A DNA stretch of 39,299 nt from an uncultured Algibacter sp. (GCA_937936645.1 CALHCQ010000009.1:1-39299); one strand, 5' to 3'; positions 1 through 9,893 are shown, counted from the stretch's first letter. Notes: generated by a model not told the origin, from the sequence alone. A program made the numbers and translations.

Positions 1-195
1 TTATACTCTATATATGGCATGAAAAATAGAATAGGCAATATTGGTCACGATGCTCATTTTGGCGGTGCAGTGGGTGGTTACATTATAACATTAGTTTTAG
101 CACCTTACCTTTTAGGGACTAGCTTATTAATGGTTGCTTTATTGGCTATACCCATTATTATTTTGTTTGTTATGAAAAAAACAGGCAAACTTTAA
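1..195 (+). CDS. Rhomboid-family intramembrane serine protease, C-terminal fragment (5' truncated by window)
   Basis: Frame 1 reads LYSIYGMKNRIGNIGHDAHFGGAVGGYIITLVLAPYLL...KKTGKL*; the H-x-x-H-FGGAxGG motif is typical of the rhomboid catalytic His helix, followed by hydrophobic segments. Confidence 0.75.
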   Translation, partial: LYSIYGMKNRIGNIGHDAHFGGAVGGYIITLVLAPYLLGTSLLMVALLAIPIIILFVMKKTGKL

Positions 196-426
196 AAACT
201 CTACAATTCAATTTTTAGAGTGTATTTAAAATTTATAGTATCTGTTTATTGTAACAGATAAAAAACACATGTAATACTGCATTGGCATAACTATTGAATT
301 TAATACACTAATTACAGATGTTTCGTGTTGGTTTTAATATTGAAAATCAATACGTTATGTTTTTGTTCAATTTTGTAAAATAAATAGTTTGTATTGTTTT
401 AATGACAGTATGACTTAAAAATATAT

Positions 427-2877
427 ATGAAAAAATCTAAATTTACAACTCTTGACAGTTTGTCATTACAAGAATTTGATGAGAACTCAGAATTAATTCC
501 GTTAATGACTCCAGAGGATGAAGAAGAAATAAATAAAGAAGCTTTACCAGAGTCTTTACCTATATTATCGTTAAGAAATACGGTATTGTTTCCTGGGGTT
601 GTTATTCCTATTACTGCAGGACGAGATAAGTCTATAAAACTAATAAACGACGCAAATAAAGGAAGTAAGGTTATTGGTGTTGTGGCACAGAAAGACGAGT
701 CTGTAGAAGATCCAACAGCTAAAGATATTAACGAAACCGGTACGGTTGCCAGAATATTACGTGTTTTAAAAATGCCAGATGGTAACGTAACGGTTATTAT
801 ACAAGGTAAAAAACGTTTTAAGGTAAACGAAGTTATCTCGGAAGATCCTTACATGAGAGCTGCTATAAGCGATTTACCCGAGGCAAAACCTACTCAAGAA
901 AATGAGGAGTTTAAAGCCATTATAGAGTCGGTAAAAGATTTAGCTTTAGATATCATTAAGCAAAGTCCCAATATACCATCCGAGGCATCGTTTGCTATAA
1001 AAAATATAGAAAGTAGTTCGTTTTTAATAAACTTTGTGTCTTCTAACATGAACTTGTCTGTTGTAGAAAAGCAAGCGTTGTTAGAAAATGATGATTTAAA
1101 AAGTCGTGCTTTACAAACGTTACAGTACATGAATGTAGAGTTTCAAAAGCTAGAGTTAAAAAACGATATCCAGTCCAAAGTACAAATGGACATGAATCAG
1201 CAACAGCGTGAATATTTTTTACATCAACAAATAAAAACAATTCAAGAAGAGTTGGGCGGTGTAAGTCATGATCAAGAAATTGATGAGATGAAGGCTCGAG
1301 CTTTAGAGAAAAAATGGGATAAAAAAATTGCAAAGCACTTTGATAAAGAGATTGCTAAAATGCAACGCATGAACCCCCAAGTGGCCGAGTATTCTATACA
1401 GCGAAATTATTTAGATTTATTTTTAGATTTACCATGGAACGAGTTTAGCAAGGATAAATTCGATTTAAAACATGCCATGAAGGTTCTAGATCGCGATCAT
1501 TTTGGTTTAGAAGATGTTAAAAAACGTATTATAGAATATCTAGCCGTTTTAAAACTTCGTAACGATATGAAATCGCCTATATTATGTTTATATGGACCTC
1601 CAGGGGTTGGTAAAACATCTTTGGGTAAATCTATTGCCGAAGCTTTAGGTAGAGAATATGTTCGTGTGTCTTTAGGTGGTTTAAGAGACGAAGCAGAGAT
1701 AAGAGGGCACAGGAAAACCTATATTGGTGCCATGCCTGGACGAATTATTCAAAGCCTTAAAAAAGCAGGTACATCTAACCCTGTTTTTGTGTTAGATGAG
1801 ATAGATAAACTTTCTAATTCACATCAAGGCGATCCATCATCTGCCTTGTTAGAAGTTTTAGATCCGGAGCAAAACAGTGAATTTCATGATAACTTTTTAG
1901 AAATGGGTTACGACCTGTCTAAAGTTATGTTTGTAGCAACATCTAACAGTTTATCTACCATACAACCAGCACTTTTAGATCGTATGGAAATTATAAATGT
2001 AACAGGGTACACCATAGAAGAAAAAGTAGAAATTGGTAAGCGTCACTTATTACCAAAGCAAATAGAAGAACATGGTTTAACAGACAAGGATATAAAAATA
2101 GCCAAGCCACAATTAGAAAAAATTGTAGAAGGCTACACAAGAGAGTCTGGAGTTCGTGGTTTAAACAAACAAATAGCAAAAATGGTGCGTTATGCAGCAA
2201 AAAATATTGCTATGGAAGAGGCTTACGAAACTAAAATATCTAACGAAGATGTTATAGAGGTTTTAGGCCGACCTAAATTAGAACGCGACAAGTACGAAAA
2301 CAACAATGTAGCAGGGGTAGTAACCGGTTTAGCATGGACACGTGTTGGTGGCGATATTTTATTTATAGAGTCGTTAATATCTAAAGGTAAAGGAGGTTTA
2401 AGTATTACGGGTAATTTGGGTAAGGTTATGAAAGAGTCTGCCACCATTGCCATGGAGTACATAAAGGCCAATGCCGAGCATTTTGATATAGACCCATCTA
2501 TATTCGAAAACTATAAAGTGCATATACATGTTCCAGAAGGAGCAACGCCTAAAGATGGCCCAAGTGCAGGGGTAACTATGCTAACATCTTTAGTGTCTCT
2601 ATTTACCCAAAAGAAGGTTAAGAAGAGCTTGGCTATGACAGGAGAGATTACTTTAAGAGGTAAAGTTTTGCCTGTCGGCGGAATAAAAGAAAAAATTCTA
2701 GCGGCCAAACGCGCTAAGATTAAAGAAATTTTATTGTGCGAAGACAATAGAAGGGATATAGAAGAAATAAAGCAAGAGTATTTAAAAGGCTTAACATTTC
2801 ATTACGTAACCGAAATGAGCGACGTCATAAAAATAGCCGTTACCACTCAAAAAGTTAAAGGCGCTAAAAAGTTATAA
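427..2877 (+). CDS. lon: ATP-dependent protease La (Lon)
   Basis: 816 aa; LON N-terminal domain, Walker [10 protein letters not shown], catalytic Ser in DGPSAGVTM and Lys in [13 protein letters not shown]. Confidence 0.97.
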   Translation: MKKSKFTTLDSLSLQEFDENSELIPLMTPEDEEEINKEALPESLPILSLRNTVLFPGVVIPITAGRDKSIKLINDANKGSKVIGVVAQKDESVEDPTAKDINETGTVARILRVLKMPDGNVTVIIQGKKRFKVNEVISEDPYMRAAISDLPEAKPTQENEEFKAIIESVKDLALDIIKQSPNIPSEASFAIKNIESSSFLINFVSSNMNLSVVEKQALLENDDLKSRALQTLQYMNVEFQKLELKNDIQSKVQMDMNQQQREYFLHQQIKTIQEELGGVSHDQEIDEMKARALEKKWDKKIAKHFDKEIAKMQRMNPQVAEYSIQRNYLDLFLDLPWNEFSKDKFDLKHAMKVLDRDHFGLEDVKKRIIEYLAVLKLRNDMKSPILCLYGPPGVGKTSLGKSIAEALGREYVRVSLGGLRDEAEIRGHRKTYIGAMPGRIIQSLKKAGTSNPVFVLDEIDKLSNSHQGDPSSALLEVLDPEQNSEFHDNFLEMGYDLSKVMFVATSNSLSTIQPALLDRMEIINVTGYTIEEKVEIGKRHLLPKQIEEHGLTDKDIKIAKPQLEKIVEGYTRESGVRGLNKQIAKMVRYAAKNIAMEEAYETKISNEDVIEVLGRPKLERDKYENNNVAGVVTGLAWTRVGGDILFIESLISKGKGGLSITGNLGKVMKESATIAMEYIKANAEHFDIDPSIFENYKVHIHVPEGATPKDGPSAGVTMLTSLVSLFTQKKVKKSLAMTGEITLRGKVLPVGGIKEKILAAKRAKIKEILLCEDNRRDIEEIKQEYLKGLTFHYVTEMSDVIKIAVTTQKVKGAKKL

Positions 2878-2880
2878 ACT

Positions 2881-2911
2881 AAAAAACCTCGATTAAAGTC
2901 GAGGTTTTTTT
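2881..2911 (+). terminator. Rho-independent terminator after lon
   Basis: AAAAAACCTCGA-TTAAAG-TCGAGGTTTTTTT hairpin with T-tract immediately after the lon stop. Confidence 0.85.
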
Positions 2912-2980
2912 ATTTTTAATTGAAATAAAGTATTATTGATGCCGTTTTAAATGTAGATTTTATTTACTTTGTGTTGCTAT

Positions 2981-3997
2981 ATGATAAAAAAAATTATCAC
3001 ATCCTTTTGTTTAATATCTAGTATCCTAGTTGGTGCCCAAGTAGGTGGCGAGTCTACTTATCAATTTCTTAATTTAATAGCCTCACCACGACAGGCAGCC
3101 TTAGGAGGTAAAATATTTACAAATGTAGATTACGATGTAACACAGGGGCTTTTTAATCCTGCAACCATAAATACAGAAATGGATAAGCAACTTGCTGTTA
3201 ACTATACCAGTTATTTAGGTGGTATAAGTTATGGTAATGCCTCTTATGCTTATACTGTAGATAGACGTGTGCAAACATTTCACGCAGGTATTACTTACGT
3301 TAATTACGGAGATTTTGATGGTTTTGATGAAGACGGTAACGCAACAGGTTCTTTTACAGGTAGCGAAGCGGCCTTGTCTTTTGGTTATGCCTTACAAATA
3401 GATAGATCGGATTTTTATTTTGGTGCCAATGCTAAATTTATAACATCTACACTAGAGCAGTATAACTCTTTAGGAATTGCTACAGATTTTAGTTTGCTAT
3501 ACCTTAACGAAGATTTAGATTTTAATGCCGCCCTAATAGTTAGAAACCTAGGAACACAAATAACAACGTATGCAGGAGTACAGGAAAAATTACCTTTCGA
3601 GGTAGCTTTTGGTATGTCTCAAAAGTTAGATCACGTACCATTACGTTGGCATGTTACATTCGAGAATCTTCAAGAATGGCCTATAGCTAGACCTAATCCA
3701 GCACGAGCAACTAGTGATTTAAGCGGTAATCAAACTCCAGAAAAAATAGGGTTTATTGGGCAGGTTATTAGGCACACTATAGTAGGTGCAGAGCTGTTTC
3801 CAGACAAAGGTTTTAACATAAGATTGGGCTATAATTTTAGACGAGGTGAAGAATTACGTATAGAAGATGAACGTAATTTTTCTGGAGTTTCTGCAGGTAT
3901 ATCCATTAAACTAAACAAAGTGCGTTTTAGTTATACGCACGCAAAATATGCAAGCGCAGCCAATTCTAACTTTTTTGGTTTACAAATAGGTTTGTAA
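2981..3997 (+). CDS. porQ: Type IX secretion system protein PorQ
   Basis: PorQ/PorV-like beta-barrel protein (GGESTYQFLNLIASPRQAALGGK...); signal peptide; ORF track starts at a TTG (2969) but ATG at 2981 (MIKKIITSF) fits a signal peptide better. Confidence 0.85.
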   Translation: MIKKIITSFCLISSILVGAQVGGESTYQFLNLIASPRQAALGGKIFTNVDYDVTQGLFNPATINTEMDKQLAVNYTSYLGGISYGNASYAYTVDRRVQTFHAGITYVNYGDFDGFDEDGNATGSFTGSEAALSFGYALQIDRSDFYFGANAKFITSTLEQYNSLGIATDFSLLYLNEDLDFNAALIVRNLGTQITTYAGVQEKLPFEVAFGMSQKLDHVPLRWHVTFENLQEWPIARPNPARATSDLSGNQTPEKIGFIGQVIRHTIVGAELFPDKGFNIRLGYNFRRGEELRIEDERNFSGVSAGISIKLNKVRFSYTHAKYASAANSNFFGLQIGL

Positions 3998-4066
3998 AAA
4001 AATAAGCGTTTTTTTAATTAATACGAGCTATTTACTTACTTTGCACACCTTTTAATTTTATAAAAA

Positions 4067-4765
4067 ATGAATAAAATTACTATTGCCATAGATGGGTTTT
4101 CGTCTACAGGAAAAAGTACCGTTGCAAAATCTTTAGCAAAACATTTAGGGTATGTCTATGTAGACTCTGGAGCTATGTATAGGGCTGTAACATTATATGC
4201 TATGCAAAACGGCTTAATAGACGAGCTTAGTTTTAAGAAAGATAAATTAGCCGCAAAGTTACCACAAATAGAAATTAGTTTTAAGTTTAATGATGCCTTG
4301 GGGTTTGCCGAGGTGTATTTAAACGGGGTTAATGTAGAGCATGAGATACGTACTCTAGAAGTGTCTGGTTTTGTAAGTACCATAGCAGCGGTTTATGAAG
4401 TTAGAAAAAGGCTTGTAGCACAGCAGCAACAAATGGGAAAAGATAAAGGTGTTGTTATGGATGGTAGAGATATAGGTACCGTTGTTTTTACCGATGCCGA
4501 ACTTAAATTGTTTATGACAGCTACTGCCGAAAAAAGAGCTGTAAGACGTTACGAAGAACTTGTAGAGCGTGGCGATGATGTAACTTACGAAGATGTTTTA
4601 AAAAACGTACAAGATCGCGATTATATAGACTCTACAAGAAAGGATTCGCCATTAGTAAAAGCAGATGATGCTATAGAGATAGATAATTCAAGCTTGACGC
4701 TTGTAGAACAATTTGAGAAAATATTAGATTTAGCTAACAAAAAAATAAAGACCTATAGCTCATAG
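4067..4765 (+). CDS. cmk: Cytidylate kinase
   Basis: 232 aa; IAIDGFSSTGKSTVAK P-loop, YVDSGAMYRAVT, VVMDGRDIGTVVF, RDYIDSTRKDSPL motifs. Confidence 0.97.
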   Translation: MNKITIAIDGFSSTGKSTVAKSLAKHLGYVYVDSGAMYRAVTLYAMQNGLIDELSFKKDKLAAKLPQIEISFKFNDALGFAEVYLNGVNVEHEIRTLEVSGFVSTIAAVYEVRKRLVAQQQQMGKDKGVVMDGRDIGTVVFTDAELKLFMTATAEKRAVRRYEELVERGDDVTYEDVLKNVQDRDYIDSTRKDSPLVKADDAIEIDNSSLTLVEQFEKILDLANKKIKTYSS

Positions 4766-4784
4766 TTAAAACATAAATAGATAC

Positions 4785-4820
4785 AAAAAAAAGCCCTTAC
4801 TTTTAGTAAGGGCTTTTTTT
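4785..4820. terminator. Bidirectional terminator shared by cmk (+) and the LysM gene (-)
   Basis: AAAAAAAAGCCCTTAC-TTTTA-GTAAGGGCTTTTTTT between two convergent genes. Confidence 0.85.
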
Positions 4821-4841
4821 GTTTAATACCAGAATAATTAA

Positions 4842-5216
4842 TTATAAATTAGGTATAATTAATTCTTGGTCTGGATGTATAACATCTGGACTTTTAAGAA
4901 TGTCTGTATTTGCTTCGTAAATTTCTTTGTATTTAGCAGCTTTACCATAATATTGAACGGCAATTTTACCTAAAGTTTCTCCGCTTTTTACGGTGTGTCT
5001 ATGAAAAACAGACTCATCTGCGACTTTAATATCAGCAACAATATCCGATGGGTTTTCTCCTCCAACTTCTTTTATTTTGTCCCAAATAAGATTTTTTTCG
5101 TAAGCTGTATTTGCAGTACCAGATACTTTTAATACGCCTGCTTCTTCTTTAACGTCCCCATTTTGAATATTTAAAGACTCTCCTAAATCTAAAACGGCTT
5201 GATATTTTGCTTTCAT
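4842..5216 (-). CDS. BON/LysM-domain protein (YgaU/KbaP-like)
   Basis: 124 aa; C-terminal LysM (HTVKSGETLGKIAVQYYGKAAKYKEIYEANTDILKSPDVIHPDQELIIP), N-terminal BON-like segment. Confidence 0.85.
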   Translation of the reverse strand: MKAKYQAVLDLGESLNIQNGDVKEEAGVLKVSGTANTAYEKNLIWDKIKEVGGENPSDIVADIKVADESVFHRHTVKSGETLGKIAVQYYGKAAKYKEIYEANTDILKSPDVIHPDQELIIPNL

Positions 5217-5371
5217 GTAATTTATGTTTTTTATTAATAATAATGTTTAACAGTCTAAATATAATAAAACAACGTTAAAAATTCTAATTTTTAATAAAAT
5301 ATAATTAAAAGACTACATGTTTTTAAAGTGAAAATTATAGCACGAAATTAGGCTAATCCATTGAAAATATG

Positions 5372-5379
5372 TATTTTTG
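5372..5379 (+). promoter_or_regulatory. Bacteroidota-type -7 element (TATTTTTG) upstream of rpsA
   Basis: Matches TAnnTTTG; would place the TSS about 5386, giving a leader of roughly 160 nt before the rpsA ATG at 5548. No clear -33 TTG at canonical spacing. Confidence 0.45.
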
Positions 5380-5547
5380 CACTCCTTTTAGCGAGTTATT
5401 GGAAAGATAAAAGGATCGATAAATAAACAAAAATAACACTTCTGTAAGTTATTCGCTTAAATCTTCCAAAACATACAGAATACAAATTGTAATGTAAAAC
5501 GCTATAAGCTAATAAAGTAGGTGTTTGCATTATGAAAATTTTTTTAA

Positions 5548-7380
5548 ATGGCTGAAAAAGCAAATCAAGCAGAGGTTGAAGCAACTGAAGCAAACGCAGT
5601 AAACGCTCCAGTAGCATCTGAAGCTAAACTTAACCCTGAAAAATTCTTAGCAGAGTTTAACTGGCACAATTACCAAGAAGGTATTGATGAGGTTGACGAT
5701 TTACAACTTAAAGAATTTGAAAAATTAGTAGCAGAAAACTTCGTAGACACTCTTAACGATGAGGTTGTAGAGGGTACTGTTGTTCACATTTCAGATCGTG
5801 ATGCTATTATAGACATCAACGCAAAATCGGAAGGTGTTATATCTTTAAACGAATTTCGTTACAATCCTAACTTAGCAGTAGGAGACAAAGTAGAAGTATT
5901 AATTGACGTGCGTGAAGATGCAACAGGACAATTAGTATTATCTCACAGAAAAGCACGTGTTATTAAAGCGTGGGATCGTGTTAATAATGCACACGATACA
6001 GGAGAAATCGTTAATGGTTTCGTAAAATGTAGAACAAAAGGAGGAATGATTGTAGATGTATTTGGTATAGAAGCATTCTTACCAGGTTCTCAAATTGACG
6101 TTAAGCCAATTAGAGATTACGATCAGTACGTAAATAAAACTATGGAATTCAAAGTTGTGAAAATCAACCACGAATTTAAGAACGTAGTTGTTTCTCATAA
6201 AGCACTTATTGAGGCTGATATTGAAGAACAAAAGAAAGAAATTATTGGTCAATTAGAAAAAGGTCAAGTACTAGAAGGTGTTGTTAAAAACATTACATCT
6301 TACGGTGTATTTATAGATCTTGGTGGTGTAGACGGTTTAGTACACATTACAGATTTATCTTGGTCTAGAATTAACCATCCAAACGAGATTGTTGAGTTAG
6401 ACCAGAAACTTAACGTTGTAATCCTTGATTTTGATGAAAACAAATCAAGAATACAATTAGGTCTTAAGCAATTATCTAAGCACCCATGGGAAGCTCTTGC
6501 AGAAGAGGTTAAAGTAGGTGATAAAGTAAAAGGTAAGGTTGTTGTAATTGCAGATTACGGTGCATTTATTGAAGTAGCAGACGGCGTAGAAGGATTAATT
6601 CACGTATCTGAAATGTCATGGTCTACACACTTACGTTCGGCTCAAGATTTCGTATCTGTAGGAGACGTTGTAGAGGCTCAAATCTTAACTTTAGATAGAG
6701 AAGATCGTAAAATGTCATTAGGTATCAAGCAATTATCTCAAGATCCTTGGACAGATATTACAGCGAAATACCCACTAGGTTCTAAGCACACAGGTATTGT
6801 ACGTAACTTTACAAACTTTGGTGTTTTTGTAGAACTAGAAGAAGGTATTGATGGATTAATTTACATCTCTGATTTATCTTGGACTAAGAAAGTTAAGCAC
6901 CCATCAGAATTCTGTGCTGTTGGAGATAAACTAGAAGTTGTTGTTATAGAGTTAGATGTAGAAGGTCGTAAATTATCTTTAGGACACAAACAAACAACGG
7001 CTAATCCATGGGATAAGTACGAAACTGAATTTGCTTTAGAAACTGTACATACAGCAGAATTAAGCGAAATAGTAGATAAAGGTGCTACAATTACTTTTAA
7101 CGAAGATATCGTTGCCTTTGTACCAACACGTCACTTAGAGAAAGAAGATGGAACTAAACTTAAGAAAGGTGAAACTGCTGAGTTTAAGATTATCGAATTT
7201 AACAAAGAGTTTAAGCGTGTCGTTGCATCTCACACAGCAATATTTAAAGCTGAAGAAGTAGCAAACGTAAAAGCAGCTGTTAAAAAAGCGGCTAGTGCAG
7301 CAGCAGAAGCAAAACCAACTTTAGGTGATGCTAACGATGCTTTACAAGCACTTAAAGATAAAATGGACGGGAAAATATAA
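5548..7380 (+). CDS. rpsA: 30S ribosomal protein S1
   Basis: 610 aa with repeated S1 domains (GVVKNITSYGVFIDLGGVDGLVHITDLSW, GKVVVIADYGAFIEVADGVEGLIHVSEMSW, GIVRNFTNFGVFVELEEGIDGLIYISDLSW). Confidence 0.97.
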   Translation: MAEKANQAEVEATEANAVNAPVASEAKLNPEKFLAEFNWHNYQEGIDEVDDLQLKEFEKLVAENFVDTLNDEVVEGTVVHISDRDAIIDINAKSEGVISLNEFRYNPNLAVGDKVEVLIDVREDATGQLVLSHRKARVIKAWDRVNNAHDTGEIVNGFVKCRTKGGMIVDVFGIEAFLPGSQIDVKPIRDYDQYVNKTMEFKVVKINHEFKNVVVSHKALIEADIEEQKKEIIGQLEKGQVLEGVVKNITSYGVFIDLGGVDGLVHITDLSWSRINHPNEIVELDQKLNVVILDFDENKSRIQLGLKQLSKHPWEALAEEVKVGDKVKGKVVVIADYGAFIEVADGVEGLIHVSEMSWSTHLRSAQDFVSVGDVVEAQILTLDREDRKMSLGIKQLSQDPWTDITAKYPLGSKHTGIVRNFTNFGVFVELEEGIDGLIYISDLSWTKKVKHPSEFCAVGDKLEVVVIELDVEGRKLSLGHKQTTANPWDKYETEFALETVHTAELSEIVDKGATITFNEDIVAFVPTRHLEKEDGTKLKKGETAEFKIIEFNKEFKRVVASHTAIFKAEEVANVKAAVKKAASAAAEAKPTLGDANDALQALKDKMDGKI

Positions 7381-7423
7381 TTATCCCCCTATATTATCTG
7401 TGTAAACAGACTATATTTTATAC

Positions 7424-7458
7424 AAAAAAAGCCTTCAAGAAATTGAAGGCTTTTTTTT
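7424..7458 (+). terminator. Rho-independent terminator after rpsA
   Basis: AAAAAAAGCCTTCAA-GAAA-TTGAAGGCTTTTTTTT. Confidence 0.9.
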
Positions 7459-7519
7459 ATTGCTATAACAAAGCCAATAAACTTTTAAAACATAGATCGA
7501 TTAATTTTAATTTTTGCAT

Positions 7520-7527
7520 TACCTTTG
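7520..7527 (+). promoter_or_regulatory. Putative -7 element (TACCTTTG) upstream of pyrR
   Basis: TAnnTTTG match 29 nt upstream of the pyrR ATG at 7556. Confidence 0.5.
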
Positions 7528-7555
7528 TTTAACACAATTTGTTTTTAAAAATTAT

Positions 7556-8095
7556 ATGAGTCAAAAAGTTTTACTTAACCAAAAAGAGGTAAACATCATT
7601 CTTCATAGATTGGCTTGTCAGCTTATAGAAAAGCATCATAATTTCTCTAATACCGTACTTATAGGCTTACAACCTAGGGGCGTGTTTTTAGCTCAAAGAA
7701 TTGCAAATATCTTAAAAGAAGATTACAAAGTAAAAGACATACAATTAGGGCAATTAGATATTACTTTCTATAGAGACGATTTTAGAAGAGGCGAAAAACC
7801 CTTAGCAGCAAATGCTACAGAAATTGATTTTATAGTCGAAAATAAAAACATTGTATTTATAGACGATGTATTATACACCGGCCGTAGCATAAGAGCTGCA
7901 CTAACAGCAATTCAATCTTTTGGGCGTCCTAACGAAATAGAGCTACTTACCTTAATAGATAGACGTTTTAGTAGGCATTTGCCTATACAACCTAATTATA
8001 GAGGTAGGCAAGTCGATGTTATAAATGACGAAAAAGTTATTGTGCATTGGAAAGAAAACCACAAAGAAGACGTTGTTTACTTAATAGAAAAATAA
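7556..8095 (+). CDS. pyrR: PyrR bifunctional pyr operon regulator / uracil phosphoribosyltransferase
   Basis: IGLQPRGVFLAQRI, DITFYRDDFRR, VFIDDVLYTGRSIRAAL PRPP-binding loop; ATG at 7556 (MSQKVLLNQKEVN) preferred over the TTG at 7514. Confidence 0.93.
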   Translation: MSQKVLLNQKEVNIILHRLACQLIEKHHNFSNTVLIGLQPRGVFLAQRIANILKEDYKVKDIQLGQLDITFYRDDFRRGEKPLAANATEIDFIVENKNIVFIDDVLYTGRSIRAALTAIQSFGRPNEIELLTLIDRRFSRHLPIQPNYRGRQVDVINDEKVIVHWKENHKEDVVYLIEK

Positions 8096-8155
8096 ATTAG
8101 CAGTAAAAAGCTAAAATAACATAACAGGCAATAGCCCATAGAATATTACAGCAAA

Positions 8156-9085
8156 ATGAGCGAATTAAGTGTTAATCATTTATTAGGAATAAAATATCTT
8201 AAAAAAGAAGATATTAAACTTATTTTTGAAACCGCCGACCACTTTAAAGAGGTAATAAACAGACCTATAAAAAAAGTGCCTTCGCTTAGAGACATTACCA
8301 TTGCAAACCTTTTTTTTGAAAACTCTACCAGAACTAAATTATCGTTCGAGTTGGCACAAAAAAGACTGTCGGCAGATGTTATTAATTTCTCATCGGCACA
8401 ATCGTCAGTAAAAAAAGGAGAAACACTTATAGATACCGTAAATAATATTTTATCTATGAAAGTCGATATGGTTGTTATGAGGCACCCTAATCCTGGCGCA
8501 GGTGTGTTTTTATCTAAACACGTAAATGCTAGAATTGTTAATGCAGGCGATGGGGCACACGAACACCCAACACAAGCATTACTAGACTCTTATTCCATTC
8601 GTGAAAAACATGGAGAAGTTAAAGGTAAAAAGGTCGTTATTGTAGGCGATATTTTACACAGTCGAGTAGCACTATCTAACATATTTGCATTACAATTACA
8701 AGGTGCAGAGGTTATGGTATGTGGTCCAAAAACGTTAATACCAAAATATATTAATAAATTAGGAGTTAAGGTAGAAACAAATTTACGTAAAGCCTTAAAT
8801 TGGTGTGATGTGGCCAATATGCTACGCGTACAAAACGAACGCATGGATATTAGTTATTTTCCATCTACACGAGAGTATACACAACAATTTGGAGTTACAA
8901 AAGACCTTTTAAATAGTCTAGATAAAAAAATAACCATTATGCACCCCGGACCCATAAACAGAGGGGTAGAAATAACAAGTGATGTTGCAGACTCAGACCA
9001 ATCTATTATTTTAGATCAAGTAGAAAATGGTGTGGCTGTAAGAATGGCTGTTATTTATTTATTAGCATCAAAAATTAAGCAATAA
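8156..9085 (+). CDS. pyrB: Aspartate carbamoyltransferase catalytic subunit
   Basis: 309 aa; FFENSTRTKLSFE, GDGAHEHPTQALLDSY, MHPGPINRGVEI motifs. Confidence 0.97.
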   Translation: MSELSVNHLLGIKYLKKEDIKLIFETADHFKEVINRPIKKVPSLRDITIANLFFENSTRTKLSFELAQKRLSADVINFSSAQSSVKKGETLIDTVNNILSMKVDMVVMRHPNPGAGVFLSKHVNARIVNAGDGAHEHPTQALLDSYSIREKHGEVKGKKVVIVGDILHSRVALSNIFALQLQGAEVMVCGPKTLIPKYINKLGVKVETNLRKALNWCDVANMLRVQNERMDISYFPSTREYTQQFGVTKDLLNSLDKKITIMHPGPINRGVEITSDVADSDQSIILDQVENGVAVRMAVIYLLASKIKQ

Positions 9086-9088
9086 ATC

Positions 9089-9421
9089 ATGATTTTAAGT
9101 CAAAACGGAAATACCTCTATTATAACTCAAGAAAAAGCAACATTAATAGAGTTAGTAAAAAAAATACAAGTATTATATCCTAAGTTTAAAAACAACAATA
9201 TTGTTGTTAATTTAACCTCTTTAGGGGCGATACAGAAAGAAGAAGTTATAGAGTTTCTTCAGTTATCAAATAATCATAGACAAGCTAAACATTCCTTTGT
9301 TATTGTATCCAACAAAATTAATTTAGATACGTCTTTAGACGATTTAATTATAGTGCCCACCCTACAAGAGGCTTACGATATGATTGAAATGGAAGATATG
9401 GAACGCGATTTAGGATTATAA
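9089..9421 (+). CDS. Small conserved protein, STAS-like fold suspected
   Basis: 110 aa ORF tightly packed between pyrB and the DUF3291 gene; alternating beta/alpha pattern with IVVNLTSLGAIQKEEVIEFL resembling STAS domains (weak). Confidence 0.7.
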   Translation: MILSQNGNTSIITQEKATLIELVKKIQVLYPKFKNNNIVVNLTSLGAIQKEEVIEFLQLSNNHRQAKHSFVIVSNKINLDTSLDDLIIVPTLQEAYDMIEMEDMERDLGL

Positions 9422-9891
9422 TGTCTACACACCATTTAGCGCAAGTTAACATTGCAAAATGTTTAGCACCTTTGCACCACGCTACCATGCAAGGTTTTAT
9501 TAATAGTGCAGACAAAATGAATGCGATTGCAGATGCTCAAGAAGGATTTATTTGGCGTCTAAAAGACGAAGACAAACACAGTGCTGTTACTGTTTTTAAA
9601 GATGAAACATTAATAGTAAACGTATCGGTTTGGACCCATATGGAGGCGCTTTTTAAGTATACATACCAAACAGAGCATTTGGAAATTTATAAAAGAAAAA
9701 ACGAGTGGTTTTCTAAAATAAAAATGACGCACATGGCTTTTTGGTATATACCAAAAGGGCAGTTGCCTACATTAAAAGAGGCCAAACAACGCTTAGACTA
9801 TAGGGACAAGCATGGCGATACACCTTATGCGTTTAGTTTTAAAAGTAAATTTACTTTAAAAGATGCTTTAAATTACGAATTAAAAATATAA
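9421..9891 (+). CDS. DUF3291 domain-containing protein
   Basis: 156 aa; LAQVNIAKCLAPL...WRLKD...SVWTHMEALFKYTYQTEHLEIYKRKNEWF...MAFWYIPKGQLPTLKEAKQRLDYR. Confidence 0.85.
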   Translation: MSTHHLAQVNIAKCLAPLHHATMQGFINSADKMNAIADAQEGFIWRLKDEDKHSAVTVFKDETLIVNVSVWTHMEALFKYTYQTEHLEIYKRKNEWFSKIKMTHMAFWYIPKGQLPTLKEAKQRLDYRDKHGDTPYAFSFKSKFTLKDALNYELKI

Positions 9892-9893
9892 AT

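Noticed and set aside
894-2747. Several minus-strand ORFs inside lon (894-1130, 1043-1333, 1991-2200, 2223-2471, 2511-2747)
   Set aside because: Antisense to a well-supported gene; low-complexity translations with no recognisable motif. The same applies to other short antisense ORFs within rpsA upstream, dnaX, acs, bshA, def and the GH3 fusion.
4842-5216. LysM protein as a phage/contractile-injection component
   Set aside because: The BON + LysM architecture is typical of a common housekeeping small protein, and no phage or tail genes are adjacent.
8098-8115. TTAGC-agtaaaaa-GCTAA hairpin between pyrR and pyrB as a PyrR attenuator
   Set aside because: Only a 5-bp stem, no terminator T-tract and no recognisable PyrR binding loop.
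8308-8318. T8 run in pyrB (AAC CTT TTT TTT GAA) as another slippage site
   Set aside because: Shorter than the dnaX A10 run, in a conserved FFENSTRT motif with no functional rationale for a truncated product.
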